Source: Carboxylicivirga sp. (GTDB lineage: Bacteria > Bacteroidota > Bacteroidia > Bacteroidales > Marinilabiliaceae). Taken from it: a stretch of 64,000 nucleotides of DNA. The stretch's first letter is position 1. The number at the start of each line of letters is the position of its first letter. The notes under the pieces were generated by a model. That model worked only from the letters and a program-made list of their open reading frames with translations, was not told the origin of the DNA and made no database searches. Of this stretch, positions 16,636 through 26,297 are shown piece after piece. The DNA is taken from assembly GCA_025210475.1 (NCBI GenBank), contig JAOARW010000029.1, forward strand, positions 1-64,000, read 5' to 3'. A program made the position numbers and the translations under genes.

Positions 16636-19600
16636 ATGTATTTTAAATCTAAACGCAAATCGGTTTGGGTACCCGCACGTGCCCGGCTGAGGAAAACATT
16701 GTTGATCATGAAATTTAGTACAATACTATTGTTGGTCGGTACTTTACACTTATCTGCCTCTGTATTTTCGCAGGAACAGAAGGTGAAAATTAATTTCCGG
16801 CAATCAACTTTAAAGGAAGTATTAAACGAGATTCGAGCGCAGAGCGGTGTAGATATCCTCTACAAGGATGAGCAAATAAGTAAGGTATATAATATCAATT
16901 TGCAGGGTGAAAGGAAGGTAAGTGAGGTATTGGATGCCTGTCTGAAGGGAACTAATTTGGTATATTCAATCGTGGATAACATTATTGTAATAAAACCGAA
17001 TACAACTACTCAGCAGGAAAAAGTAATTTCCGGTAAAGTCACTGATGATAAAGGACAGCCTGTTCCGGGAGCTAATGTGATATTAGAAGGTTATAATACC
17101 GGAACCATCACCGACGCCAATGGTGAGTTTACAATGAATGTGCCGGATGATAATGGTGTTTTAAGTATTTCGTTTATCGGTTTTAAATTGGAAAAAGTAC
17201 TTTTTACTGTTGGCACTCCTGTTAAGATAAAAATGACTGAAGAGGTAGAAGGCCTTGATGAAGTAAAAGTTGTTGCCTATGGAACAACAACTCGTCGCGA
17301 AATGACAGGATCGATTTCCAGTATTAAAAGCAGTGAAATAGCGGATGTGCCAGCGCCAAATATCTCAACTCTATTGCAGGGTAAAGTGGCAGGTATGGAT
17401 GTAACCAATATCACTGGCGCGCCTGGAGGAGGTGGTACTAATATTACAATCCGCGGTTATAACTCATTAGATGTGGAGGCAGGTCGCGATTTTTCAAATC
17501 CTCTTTGGGTGATTGATGGTATTCCAATGAATAGTACAACATCAGATGTGACAGGTACCAGTTTATTGGCCGATATCAATCCGGAGATTATTGAAAGTAT
17601 TGAGGTGCTTAAAGATGCATCGGCTGCGGCCATGTATGGTTCAAGGGCGGCTAATGGAGTAATTATCGTCACCACCAAGAAAGGTCAAACGAATCAAAAG
17701 CCACAAATTGATTTTAAAATTTCACAAACCCATAGTATTCTTCCAAGATTACCAGATGTAACGATAGGTAATGCTGAACGTCATTTTAAATACGACCGTC
17801 ATGCCAGTACCATGTACCCGTTATACGATCCGGAATTAAAAGAATACAGGTTTCCGTCTTCATTGTACGAATCTTATTTATATCGTGGATCTGATAACCG
17901 GTATAACGGGTGGTATGATCCTAATCCTTATCGTACAAGTGATCTGCCTCCAGCCTATGCAGGAAGTGTACAGGATAGTTTAAATACATTTTATAATAAT
18001 GCAACAAACTTCTTTCCTGTTTACTTCGAGAGTGGTAAGGTAACAAATGCAACACTGACCACTTCAGGAGGAACTTCCAACGTAAACTATAGAATTGGAG
18101 CCGGTTTTTATGATGAAGATGGTATAGTGGTAGGGACTGGTTATAAGCGAATCGATGTCAACTCTTTTGTTTCAGTACAGGCAACAAAAAAACTAGCGAT
18201 AGCACTCTCGATTAATGGCTCATACGGTCAGCGTCGTCGGACATCTTCAGGAGGTGGATCTGTAGAGGTCGTTCCAGGTAATCCCTATGAACAATCAACT
18301 TTGTTCCCTGGTGAAGGAACTGATTTTTGGAATACGCTCTTAGAGCACTACCGCGGGGTAGATGAAAAGAATAGAAACTATCGTATGCTGTCGAGTCTCA
18401 AGTTGGATTACGATATACTGGATGGATTTCGTTTCTCATCCATGCTGGCAGTCGATTATTCAAACTCGGTGCAGGATCGGTTTGAACCTTCCTATATGAA
18501 TCCGTTTGGGTGGTCGAACAGTCAGGGGAATTCAGGTAAATTAGTTCGTTGGTTAAATGAAAACTTACTGACCTATAAAAAGAGCTTTAATCAGCATAAT
18601 CTGGATGCGGTATTAGGACAGTCGTATCAGTATGACCAAACATTGAGCAGTGCGGCTTATGCGATGAACTCGCCCTCGGACTACATAAAGTATGTTTCGA
18701 AAGATTTCCCTACCATCATCAATGTTGGAACTGAAGATTTTCCGCAATGGGTGCCATTACAAGGCTATCAATCGGATATGACAGAGAAGGTATTGTTATC
18801 CTATTTTGGTCGTGTTAATTATAATTACAAGAGGAAGTATTTGTTTAGTGCCAGTATTCGAGCTGATGGAGCATCAGTGTTTGGTAAGAATAATAAGTGG
18901 GGCTATTTCCCAGCCACTTCAGCAGGTTGGGTATTTTCAGAAGAAAGCTTTATGGATTGGGCATCATGGTTAGATTTTGCAAAACTACGTGCTTCATGGG
19001 GGATGTCGGGTAAGCACTTTGCCAGTCCGTATTTAGCCTTAGGTGTATTACAAGCTGGCCAGGCTTATGCTGGTAACCCGACCATTGAACCGGAATGGAA
19101 AACAGGCTTGTACAATGATGATCTAACCTGGGAAGAAACAGAGCAAATTGACTTAGGTATTGATCTTGATTTAATGAATTATAAGTTGAGCCTTTCAGCC
19201 GATTATTATAGAAGAAATACCGATGATTTATTATTCCCGGTATTATTGCCAGGTACCATTTCTACGGGTAGTGCTTATAATTCTTACTACTTGCAATGGC
19301 GTAACGCGGCTGCCATTTCCAACTCAGGAGCGGAAGTGCAAATCACCTACACGCCAATCCGTAAGGATGATATGGAATTACGCTTTTCTTTTAATGCAGC
19401 CCGAAACTGGAACATGCTAAAAAGCACTTATAACAATGAGGACTTAACAGTGAATCGTCACTTATTACCAGGTGAATATGCGACCAATCCATATAAGATT
19501 ATTGGTAAGAAGCTAAACGGGATATATGGCTTTGAAACGGATGGTTACTATCAAACAGAGGATGAGATTCCAACCGTATACACAAGTTCTGGTGTCAGTT

Positions 19601-20217
19601 ATCCATTAAATAGCTTTGAGCAGACGAGTTATAGTTTCAGAGTGGGTGACCATAAGTATGTTGATCAAAATGGAGATGGAACGATTGATGATAATGATAT
19701 TGTGTATTTAGGGAGTGCTTTACCTGATTTAACAGGTGGATTTACAACGAATTTTCGATATAAAAATGTTGATGTAGCTTTGAACTTCACCTATCAACTT
19801 GGGCGAGATATTGTTAATATGCAACCAATACGATCCGTTATAGGATCTGCCCCTATATTGCATGATTTGAATAAATATGATTATTGGGAACAAGAAGGTG
19901 ATACAAATCCATTTTTTCCTGTATTACAAGATGACATTAGTTACTTTAAACATTTGGAATACACTGACCGGTATGTGGAGAATGTTAACTGGATGAAACT
20001 AAAAAGTTTCGTGGTCGGCTATAGTTTGAGCGATAAATATTGCAATAAAATTGGAGTTAAAGACCTGCGTTTACACGTATCCGGCGAAAACTTATTTACT
20101 GTAACTAACTATTCAGGTACTGATCCGGAAACCGTTGATGTACGTTCTGGTATTGATCATGGAGTTAATTATCCATTGGCTCGTAAGTTTACTTTAGGGT
20201 TAACTTTAAAATTTTAA
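16636..20217 (+). CDS. SusC/RagA-type TonB-dependent outer-membrane transporter with STN domain
   Basis: A 1193-residue outer-membrane importer. An extended basic N-terminus leads into a signal peptide (about residues 25-46, ending VFSQ). Residues about 50-115 form an STN domain (INFRQSTLKEVLNEIRAQSG), the signalling module that contacts FecR. A carboxypeptidase-regulatory-like beta-sandwich (about 130-210, ISGKVTDDKGQPVPGANV) is followed by a TonB plug (about 225-345, with LLQGKVAGMDV, IRGYNSL and ASAAAMYGSRAANGVIIVTTKKG) and a large beta-barrel ending in aromatic-rich LGLTLKF. With the downstream SusD-like protein it should import a glycan or peptide; the window contains no glycoside hydrolase, so the substrate is open. 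Regulation is probably by the upstream sigma/FecR pair. Confidence 0.95.
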   Translation: MYFKSKRKSVWVPARARLRKTLLIMKFSTILLLVGTLHLSASVFSQEQKVKINFRQSTLKEVLNEIRAQSGVDILYKDEQISKVYNINLQGERKVSEVLDACLKGTNLVYSIVDNIIVIKPNTTTQQEKVISGKVTDDKGQPVPGANVILEGYNTGTITDANGEFTMNVPDDNGVLSISFIGFKLEKVLFTVGTPVKIKMTEEVEGLDEVKVVAYGTTTRREMTGSISSIKSSEIADVPAPNISTLLQGKVAGMDVTNITGAPGGGGTNITIRGYNSLDVEAGRDFSNPLWVIDGIPMNSTTSDVTGTSLLADINPEIIESIEVLKDASAAAMYGSRAANGVIIVTTKKGQTNQKPQIDFKISQTHSILPRLPDVTIGNAERHFKYDRHASTMYPLYDPELKEYRFPSSLYESYLYRGSDNRYNGWYDPNPYRTSDLPPAYAGSVQDSLNTFYNNATNFFPVYFESGKVTNATLTTSGGTSNVNYRIGAGFYDEDGIVVGTGYKRIDVNSFVSVQATKKLAIALSINGSYGQRRRTSSGGGSVEVVPGNPYEQSTLFPGEGTDFWNTLLEHYRGVDEKNRNYRMLSSLKLDYDILDGFRFSSMLAVDYSNSVQDRFEPSYMNPFGWSNSQGNSGKLVRWLNENLLTYKKSFNQHNLDAVLGQSYQYDQTLSSAAYAMNSPSDYIKYVSKDFPTIINVGTEDFPQWVPLQGYQSDMTEKVLLSYFGRVNYNYKRKYLFSASIRADGASVFGKNNKWGYFPATSAGWVFSEESFMDWASWLDFAKLRASWGMSGKHFASPYLALGVLQAGQAYAGNPTIEPEWKTGLYNDDLTWEETEQIDLGIDLDLMNYKLSLSADYYRRNTDDLLFPVLLPGTISTGSAYNSYYLQWRNAAAISNSGAEVQITYTPIRKDDMELRFSFNAARNWNMLKSTYNNEDLTVNRHLLPGEYATNPYKIIGKKLNGIYGFETDGYYQTEDEIPTVYTSSGVSYPLNSFEQTSYSFRVGDHKYVDQNGDGTIDDNDIVYLGSALPDLTGGFTTNFRYKNVDVALNFTYQLGRDIVNMQPIRSVIGSAPILHDLNKYDYWEQEGDTNPFFPVLQDDISYFKHLEYTDRYVENVNWMKLKSFVVGYSLSDKYCNKIGVKDLRLHVSGENLFTVTNYSGTDPETVDVRSGIDHGVNYPLARKFTLGLTLKF

Positions 20218-20221
20218 ACAC

Positions 20222-21761
20222 ATGAAGTACGCTATTTATATATTACTATTTTTCTCATTGGGCTTTACTGCTTGTGAAGATGCCATTGAGGTGGTACCCG
20301 AAAACTCGGTTACTTTTGATAATGCATTGCAAACAGAGCATGATCTGGATGCTGCAGTTAATTCAATTCAATACTATATCAGGAAATACCTTGGCAATGG
20401 TTCCATGTATCCATACTTAAGAGGATACCTGAGTGATTTACCATTCCCTGTGGAGACGCCGCTTGATCGTTACCGCCAGCTTGAAGATGATACCTATATA
20501 GAATTACCATTGTATGAATCATACAGGGTTATTGCAATGAGTAATATGGTGTTAAGAGCCATTGAGGATATTGAATTGGCTGAAGATAGGTACAAGCTAT
20601 ATAAAGGAACAGCATTGTTTAGCAAAGCCTACATGTATTTGTTACTCTCTCAAAGATTTGGATTGTATTATTGTTGAAGATGATATTATTTTAACACCGG
20701 TGGCACCTTCTCCAATGGTAGATGTGAATGCTTACGCCATTGATATGGCAGAGCAGGCAGTGGCTTTGTTACCAAAGTATAGTGAGTGGCGAACAAAAGA
20801 TGGTGCATCAGCTAGTCGTAAAGATGTGGCCTGCAAAGGAACGGCCAATGCGTTATTTGCTGAGTTATGCCTGTGGCAGGCGGGTTGCAAATGGTTTCTA
20901 AAGGCAGATGATCAAAATAAAATCAATCAGCAAGAGCTGTGGACCAAAGCAGAGAAAGCTTGTACCGACATTATTTCGTCGACTGAGTATACACTGGTAG
21001 GCTCTGCTGAAGAAATTTGTGAGAAAATTTTTAAATCAAACAGCACCGAGGCCATCTATCAACTGCCAATACGAGGGTATACCTCTGAGGCATCCTTTAG
21101 TACTTTGGCTGCTTTCTTTACATACTCATGGCCTGTTCGTACAGATGAACAGCCAGCTAATGTTATGTCAAAGCTTTTCCAATTATCATCTGATTTTGTT
21201 AAGGATATGTATGAGCCTGAAGATGAAAGAAGAAATGCCTTCTTTTATCATTTGGATGATCCAACCCCTGAGATGCTACCATTTAGCTCTGTAGCTTTTC
21301 CATACAAACACCGGGATGCAGTAATTGATTTGACACCTGGTTCTTTGTATGGTTCGTTCTTGGGTCTGCACTCTGATTATATTCTTTATCGTTTATCTCA
21401 GATATACTTATTCAGAGCTGAAGCCAGGGTACGATTAAACAAAGATGATCTAGCCATTGAAGACATCAATGAAATTAGACGACGCTCAAATGCACCATTA
21501 TATGAGTCATCAGAGTTTGAAGGTGATGTACAAATGGCGGTATTTAAAGAAGCTGATCGGGAGTTTATACTGGAAGATGAGCGTTATCCGCGAATTATCC
21601 GTCAGGGCGAATCCTATGTGCGAGAATTTTTGTTGGGCAACTTTAAAACAGCATCGATCAGTGATTTTACCGATGGAGCCTTCTTTGCGCCCTACGATGA
21701 TGGGCCTTTTGCAAATAATGACTTGATGAGGCAGAATGTGTATTGGAGCAAACGCAAATAG
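20222..21761 (+). pseudogene. SusD/RagB-like lipoprotein, frameshifted
   Basis: The surface lipoprotein partner of SusC. A lipoprotein signal (residues 1-18, lipobox FTAC) starts 5 bases after susC. The first frame ends at 20675-20677 shortly after YLLLSQRFG. Homologous sequence continues in the +1 frame from about 20670 (CIIVEDDIILTPVAPSPMVD) to the stop at 21761, including the typical SusD segments KGTANALFAELCLW and RLSQIYLFRAEARVRLN. One extra base, or loss of two, between about 20640 and 20675 explains the break; both halves otherwise look intact. It may be a real recent mutation, an assembly error or, less likely, programmed frameshifting. If real, SusC would lack its lid protein. Confidence 0.85.
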
Positions 21762-21797
21762 TAACTCGCGTTTATTAAACGCTTAAATAAACAAACA

Positions 21798-22439
21798 ATG
21801 AAAAAATATATTCAAAATATTAAAATAGTTCTAGTAGCTATTATAGCATTGACAACAATGTCGTGCGAAACACAACAGGATGTATTTGATACAGGTGTAG
21901 CGAATGCTTTTTTCGATGGTAATATGTTGCAATACCTCGAATCGGATAATGAGAATTGGGCATTGACGGTGGAGATGATCAAACATGCCGGGATGGAGGA
22001 TATCTTTAAAGGTTCCGATCCTGAGTATCCTGAGATCACATTCTTTGGCATTACCTCGTATAGTATTCAGCGGTTTTTGTGGGATAAGGATAAAGAAGTA
22101 GTGACGGATTTAACACCTGAAGAGTGTGAATATTGGTTGAAGCGTCACATTATTAAAGGGAAGCATTTAAAAGCATCATTCCCGTATCGTGATACCCAAT
22201 ATGAAATATTCGATGAAAACCAAACCGGCTATACCGACTTGGTTTCATTAGGTGACAATGTGTTCCGAACTTACTTAGAACGCACTGATTATGCTGACAT
22301 ACCAAATGCCGGACCTACAGTGATGCTTATATTTTCTCTTGATAGGAATGAAAATATGCCACTGGCTTCACCAGATATTCAACCAGACAATGGGGTGGTG
22401 CATTCTTTGAATTATTCTTATGTACTTGGACGTTTTTAA
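21798..22439 (+). CDS. FAS1 (fasciclin)-like lipoprotein
   Basis: A 213-residue lipoprotein: signal peptide with lipobox TMSC (about residues 20-23). The body follows the fasciclin fold: an N-terminal helix (LESDNENWALTVEMIKHAGM), then TFFGITSYSIQRFL corresponding to the T-x-F-A-P-T strand and helix, LTPEECEYWLKRHIIKGKHL corresponding to the conserved helix and strand before the H-box, and a C-terminal GVVHSLNYSYVLGRF. FAS1 domains bind proteins or glycans and are found as accessory surface lipoproteins in some SusCD loci. It is coupled to the next gene, whose ATG begins immediately after this stop. Confidence 0.7.
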   Translation: MKKYIQNIKIVLVAIIALTTMSCETQQDVFDTGVANAFFDGNMLQYLESDNENWALTVEMIKHAGMEDIFKGSDPEYPEITFFGITSYSIQRFLWDKDKEVVTDLTPEECEYWLKRHIIKGKHLKASFPYRDTQYEIFDENQTGYTDLVSLGDNVFRTYLERTDYADIPNAGPTVMLIFSLDRNENMPLASPDIQPDNGVVHSLNYSYVLGRF

Positions 22440-22982
22440 ATGTTAATGATGAAGAAATTATTATATATCCTCACCGTAGTAGTTGGCTTAGCAGCTTGTG
22501 AAGACACAATACCCGGTTACTTAGTGACATCAAATGCCGGATACACCGTTGATTCCTTAGTAGTAAGGGCCGAATTAGAGATTGAATCTGTTAACCCAAC
22601 GTGGGATCTTTATATTAGTTTTGGGTATACCCCAGAGCAGCTTGAAGCATGGGGCATTCAGCAATATATTAAAGGAGACGATTATTATCGGGCAACGAAA
22701 ATGCAACCTTGGGTAGGAACCCCCATCGAGGGTGTTAGAGGAACCAATCCTATACAATTTAGTTTTGAAGAAATAAAATTGATTGAGAATGGCGATGTTA
22801 ATAGCTTTTTGAATAATGCCACTGTAAGAGGAAATGGTACCATTGAAATACCATTTGATAATGATGTGGTTCCTGGTCGTTATTTGGTTTCATTGGAGAT
22901 TAGTAATGAAGGTTACACACAAATTGTAAATGATGTATTTACGGTAATTGTAGAAGAGCCTGTTGTTGAACCAGCAGAATAA
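22440..22982 (+). CDS. Hypothetical surface lipoprotein of the SusCD locus
   Basis: A 180-residue lipoprotein: signal peptide with lipobox LAAC (about residues 17-20), then a predicted beta-rich domain. I do not recognise the family with confidence. The alternating strands and the position after SusC, SusD and a FAS1-like protein suggest a cell-surface substrate-binding protein. The start ATG directly follows the previous stop; alternative starts at 22446 and 22449 would also leave a good signal peptide. A strong terminator follows. Confidence 0.65.
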   Translation: MLMMKKLLYILTVVVGLAACEDTIPGYLVTSNAGYTVDSLVVRAELEIESVNPTWDLYISFGYTPEQLEAWGIQQYIKGDDYYRATKMQPWVGTPIEGVRGTNPIQFSFEEIKLIENGDVNSFLNNATVRGNGTIEIPFDNDVVPGRYLVSLEISNEGYTQIVNDVFTVIVEEPVVEPAE

Positions 22983-23014
22983 CTTGTATAAATACTAACC
23001 CCTTTAACAAGTGG

Positions 23015-23045
23015 AGGCCGGTCTCGTGACCGGCCTTATTTTCTA
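23015..23045 (+). terminator. Intrinsic terminator of the SusCD operon
   Basis: AGGCCGGTC (23015-23023) pairs perfectly with GACCGGCCT (23028-23036) around TCGT, followed by TATTTTC. Confidence 0.85.
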
Positions 23046-23083
23046 TTTACAATAGAATTATACCAATTTTAAATCAACCAATC

Positions 23084-24418
23084 ATGTATAAAACAGTTAT
23101 ACTTGTCATCGCTCTTGTAACAGCGTTGACAACGCAAGCTCAGTCATTAATATTTAAGGTAAATATTAAGCATCACAAAGAAAAAATAGTAAGGCTTCAT
23201 GTTGGTGAAGTTGCATATTCAATGGAATTAGATGATGATGGTAGCGCATTAACCAAAATAAGTATAGACGAACCACAATTTGCCACTTTTGCCTATGGTA
23301 AGTTTGTGAAATTAGATATATATCTGACCCCAGGTATTGATTTAGAGCTATCGAATGACTTGACAGCCTCTGGAGCCTTAAAAATAACATGTGACGATGG
23401 AGGTATCAATCAATATCTTGTAGACTATTTAAATGCTGAGGGCTTAAGTAGAAGCGACTGGGATAAGGATCTCAAAGGATTTTTAGAAACAGTGGATGAA
23501 GTAATCGCTAATCAGCAGAATAATTTAATGAATAAGGAACTGCCGATTGAATTTAAAACCATTCAAAAAGAAAATATTACTTATAATATCAACCGGTCTT
23601 TATTGTATTATCCAACATATCAGGCCAAAGCACAAAACAATCCGAATTATGAGCCTTCGCCTGCCTATTTTATTCGCTTAAAAAGTTTATTAGTAGACAA
23701 GCCTGAATTAATGCATTTGACTGCTTATAATTCTTTTATCACCGAAACCATTCAAGCTTTAGGAGTAAAGAACTCAAAAAGCCAATTAGAGTTTTGTACA
23801 AAAATGGCGCGCTTGGCGTCTGGATTTAAAACTACCTCATTTAAAGAGCCAATTATTTATGATGCGGTGTATAACTACATTAATTTACACGGTATTGATG
23901 GCGCTGAAGAGCTTCTGCATTTATTTATTGAAAATGTTAAAGACGATAAAAAAATACAGGTAATAGATGAATTAGTAGGTAAATACAGTAAGGTTATGAA
24001 AGGTCAGGATTCTCCTAAATTTAACTACGTAGACATAGCTGGGGATCACGTTTCGTTAGATGACCTAAAAGGTAAATATGTTTATATCGATTTATGGGCC
24101 AGCTGGTGTGGACCCTGCAAGCAGGAGATTCCTCACTTAAAAAGCTTAAAGAAGAAGTTTCGGAAGAAAAATATCCATTTTGTCGGTATTTCAACAGATA
24201 AGGATATAGATGCGTGGAAGAAAGAACTTAAGAAACAAAAGTTAGATGGTATTCAATTAAACAGTGGTGGTGATGAGCAATTTATGAAGGAATATAATGT
24301 GAATGGTATTCCTCGCTTTATCTTAATTGATAAAAAAGGTAAGATTGTAATGGCCAATGCACCTCGCCCATCTTCTGAGGAGATTTATGACTTATTAAAT
24401 GGTTTAGAAGGATTTTAA
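23084..24418 (+). CDS. TlpA-type thioredoxin-fold protein with N-terminal DUF4369-like region
   Basis: A 444-residue exported thiol-disulphide protein. Signal peptide about residues 1-19 (ending TTQAQ). The N-terminal 300 residues start with beta-rich sequence like the DUF4369-type domain and continue with a helical segment. The C-terminal 135 residues form a thioredoxin fold: SPKFNYVDIAGDHVSLDDLKGK, then WASWCGPCK with both active cysteines (about residues 340-345), and a cis-proline segment GIPRFILID. It probably reduces or isomerises disulphides in the periplasm. It follows the SusCD operon after a terminator, so it may have its own promoter, but such thioredoxins often accompany SusCD loci. 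Confidence 0.85.
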   Translation: MYKTVILVIALVTALTTQAQSLIFKVNIKHHKEKIVRLHVGEVAYSMELDDDGSALTKISIDEPQFATFAYGKFVKLDIYLTPGIDLELSNDLTASGALKITCDDGGINQYLVDYLNAEGLSRSDWDKDLKGFLETVDEVIANQQNNLMNKELPIEFKTIQKENITYNINRSLLYYPTYQAKAQNNPNYEPSPAYFIRLKSLLVDKPELMHLTAYNSFITETIQALGVKNSKSQLEFCTKMARLASGFKTTSFKEPIIYDAVYNYINLHGIDGAEELLHLFIENVKDDKKIQVIDELVGKYSKVMKGQDSPKFNYVDIAGDHVSLDDLKGKYVYIDLWASWCGPCKQEIPHLKSLKKKFRKKNIHFVGISTDKDIDAWKKELKKQKLDGIQLNSGGDEQFMKEYNVNGIPRFILIDKKGKIVMANAPRPSSEEIYDLLNGLEGF

Positions 24419-24481
24419 ATATGAAAAGAATCTTATTTATAATATTTGACAGTTCTTTTAATACTCACCCTAATATCGTCA

Positions 24482-24595
24482 ATGATTCTCAAAATACCTC
24501 ATTTACCTGGTACAACAATAGTTTTTTGTGGAGGTCTTATACTTGTGTTATTTGCACTGTTATTGTTTTATTGGAAAAAGAATCATCATACTTAA
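24482..24595 (+). CDS. Possible 37-residue single-pass membrane protein
   Basis: ATG 24482 to TAA 24593-24595 encodes a short protein with a clean hydrophobic segment of about 19 residues (VFCGGLILVLFALLLFYW) followed by KKNHH, a plausible membrane helix with a positive cytoplasmic end. It begins about 60 bases after the TlpA-like gene. A longer frame at 24421-24612 overlaps it but has no protein-like pattern. The product is unrecognised and could be a fragment of a larger membrane protein. Confidence 0.35.
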   Translation: MILKIPHLPGTTIVFCGGLILVLFALLLFYWKKNHHT

Positions 24596-24699
24596 GTCAT
24601 TTAAATTTATGATTTCTAATTTAATGGATTAGGTAATTGTTTTCGCTTTAAACAAGAAAAAGAGTTGGCGAGAATAGGCTCTTTGATAAAAAACAAAAA

Positions 24700-24912
24700 A
24701 TGTATACCAGATTATTAGTAAAATGTCCCTACGATGTTGAAGATAACAACTGCCCATTTAAAATTTTACGTCAAAAGGGTTTATATGGCGCTTATAAAAT
24801 ATGGAACCGTTTGAGTGAAGAAGAACAAAGTGTGTTAATTAATCAGCACCTTCAATGCACCAATAACTTTTACTGTGATTGTAATAGTGTTGAAGACTGT
24901 TTGTTTAATTGA
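24700..24912 (+). CDS. Small cysteine-rich hypothetical protein
   Basis: A 70-residue soluble protein with cysteines in CPYD, NNCPF, LQCT and the closely spaced CDCNSVEDC near the C-terminus. The spacing could bind a metal, but no known zinc-finger class is apparent. It has no signal peptide. The segment YGAYKIWNRLSEEEQSVLINQHL looks like one amphipathic helix. It stands between the thioredoxin-like gene and a membrane protein, all on the plus strand. Confidence 0.5.
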   Translation: MYTRLLVKCPYDVEDNNCPFKILRQKGLYGAYKIWNRLSEEEQSVLINQHLQCTNNFYCDCNSVEDCLFN

Positions 24913-24915
24913 TAG

Positions 24916-24944
24916 TTGCAGAATTGATTTTTGATTTAATTTTG
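24916..24944 (+). promoter_or_regulatory. Probable promoter of the 24950 gene
   Basis: TTG (24916-24918) and TAATTTTG (24937-24944), matching TAnnTTTG, are separated by 18 bases. Transcription would start at or very near the ATG at 24950, suggesting a leaderless message. Confidence 0.45.
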
Positions 24945-24949
24945 TCATC

Positions 24950-25636
24950 ATGAAAAATGGAAAATATATCGTATTAATTGGAATGGTTGTTTTTGTAGTG
25001 ATAGGTGGATTATTTAACTGGCAAATAAATCCTAAAACAGATTCTTCTATTCAAACATCATTTTCGACCAGTGAAATAGTATTTGCCGTTGTTTTATTAG
25101 TAGTTGTTTATGGATTTTATTTTGTAAGACGAATACGAAATATTAAGACTAATGCATTCAAATCTAAGGATGAAGACTATAGTGAACACAGAGCACCTTT
25201 CCGCTCTGCTGCTGACTACAGAGATGAAACCCAAAAGACGATGAACTCATTTACTAAGCCTGAAGAAAGAAGTAAGGAAGCCAATAATGGCGAAGCTGTC
25301 ATATCAGGATTTGCAAGTGGACCTCTTTACAAATGGGATGGAATGTATTTATCTAAGGTTGCTGGAAATAAAGTTTTAAAATTTGATGGGAAGTATATAA
25401 CTGATTTTTCTGATAATAAAGTTTTTACTTGGGAATCGGACTGTTTATCTAATTTTTCAGGTAATAAGATATACAGCGCCTCAAACGGTAGTATTTCAGA
25501 GTTTGCGGGGGTAAAAGTTTATTCTTACGATAACAATAGTATCTCTGAATTTGCAGGCGCTAAACTATACACCATCAAAGGTGATATTTCAGTTCCTGAA
25601 CCACTACTGATTATTATTGCTGTAAACCTGATTTAG
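24950..25636 (+). CDS. Two-helix membrane protein with short beta repeats
   Basis: A 228-residue protein of unknown function. Two hydrophobic segments (about residues 6-23 and 41-61) are followed by a basic, polar linker. Residues about 125-215 contain five or six imperfect copies of an approximately 17-residue unit of the type IS-x-F-A-G-x-K-x-Y-x-x-(D/N), for example YLSKVAGNKVLKFDG, YITDFSDNKVFTWES, SISEFAGVKVYSYDN and SISEFAGAKLYTIKG. The period suggests a small beta-meander or beta-solenoid facing the cytoplasm. The protein ends in a hydrophobic PLLIIIAVNLI. A strong terminator follows. Confidence 0.6.
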   Translation: MKNGKYIVLIGMVVFVVIGGLFNWQINPKTDSSIQTSFSTSEIVFAVVLLVVVYGFYFVRRIRNIKTNAFKSKDEDYSEHRAPFRSAADYRDETQKTMNSFTKPEERSKEANNGEAVISGFASGPLYKWDGMYLSKVAGNKVLKFDGKYITDFSDNKVFTWESDCLSNFSGNKIYSASNGSISEFAGVKVYSYDNNSISEFAGAKLYTIKGDISVPEPLLIIIAVNLI

Positions 25637-25775
25637 CTCTGAATTATATTAAAGATAAGGAGTAAAATATTAATCACATTTATCTGATTAACCTTATTGG
25701 GAGAAAGCTTAGGAAAGCTTTTGAAGACAAAAAGTAAACTGTAAAATTAGGATATTACCCTGAAACAAGTGGAAG

Positions 25776-25800
25776 GGCCGACAAGCGTCGGCCTTTTTTT
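25776..25800 (+). terminator. Intrinsic terminator
   Basis: GGCCGAC (25776-25782) pairs with GTCGGCC (25787-25793), followed by T7. Confidence 0.85.
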
Positions 25801-26297
25801 ATCTGAAAAAACCAATAATAGCTCGTTTGTTAGAGCTTTGCGTGTCTTAAGTAAGGATGTATCAATATGTAAATTGAGATATTAATAATTAATTGTATTA
25901 AAGATTGAAATAGAAAATTGCAGGTGTATAATGATTTTAGCTTTATTAAGCTTAATGGGTAGCCTTATAGTGGTATGTGAGTTGCGATGCAACTGAAGTT
26001 TCCTGCTGATCGATTAGTTTAATCAATAAAACTCCCAGAAAGTTGCCTTTGGGTCAACTTCTTATATCTTGAAATTCAGGGGAAATGGATGATTTGTCGG
26101 CCAGAGGGGTTAATAAAGAGAACTGGGTTTTCTGCGATAGTAGAAATAAAGTCGCCGAAATACCCCGTAGACTTGCCTCGGGGATAGTTGATCTTAAGAG
26201 TTTATCATAAATATTGTTAATAATTGGAAAATTTAGCATTGTTTTATAACTTCGAATGTTTTTACATAAACTAATCCGTAGATAGAATAAACAAGCT
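25801..26297. other. Gene-poor interval, possible dispersed repeat on its right half
   Basis: No credible gene is seen. A reading of the minus strand through about 26055-26190 gives STIPEASLRGISATLF, sequence I associate with a dispersed non-coding repeat in this phylum; this is unverified. An inverted repeat CCCCG/CGGGG lies within it at about 26164-26183. TTAGCTTTATTAAGCTTAA near 25936 is palindromic. Confidence 0.3.

Noticed and set aside
20640..20690. Programmed ribosomal frameshift in SusD
   Set aside because: No slippery heptamer or downstream structure is evident, and SusD genes are not known to use frameshifting; an indel is simpler.
24421..24612. 63-residue frame after the TlpA-like gene
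   Set aside because: No hydrophobic or domain pattern; the overlapping 37-residue frame makes a better membrane protein.
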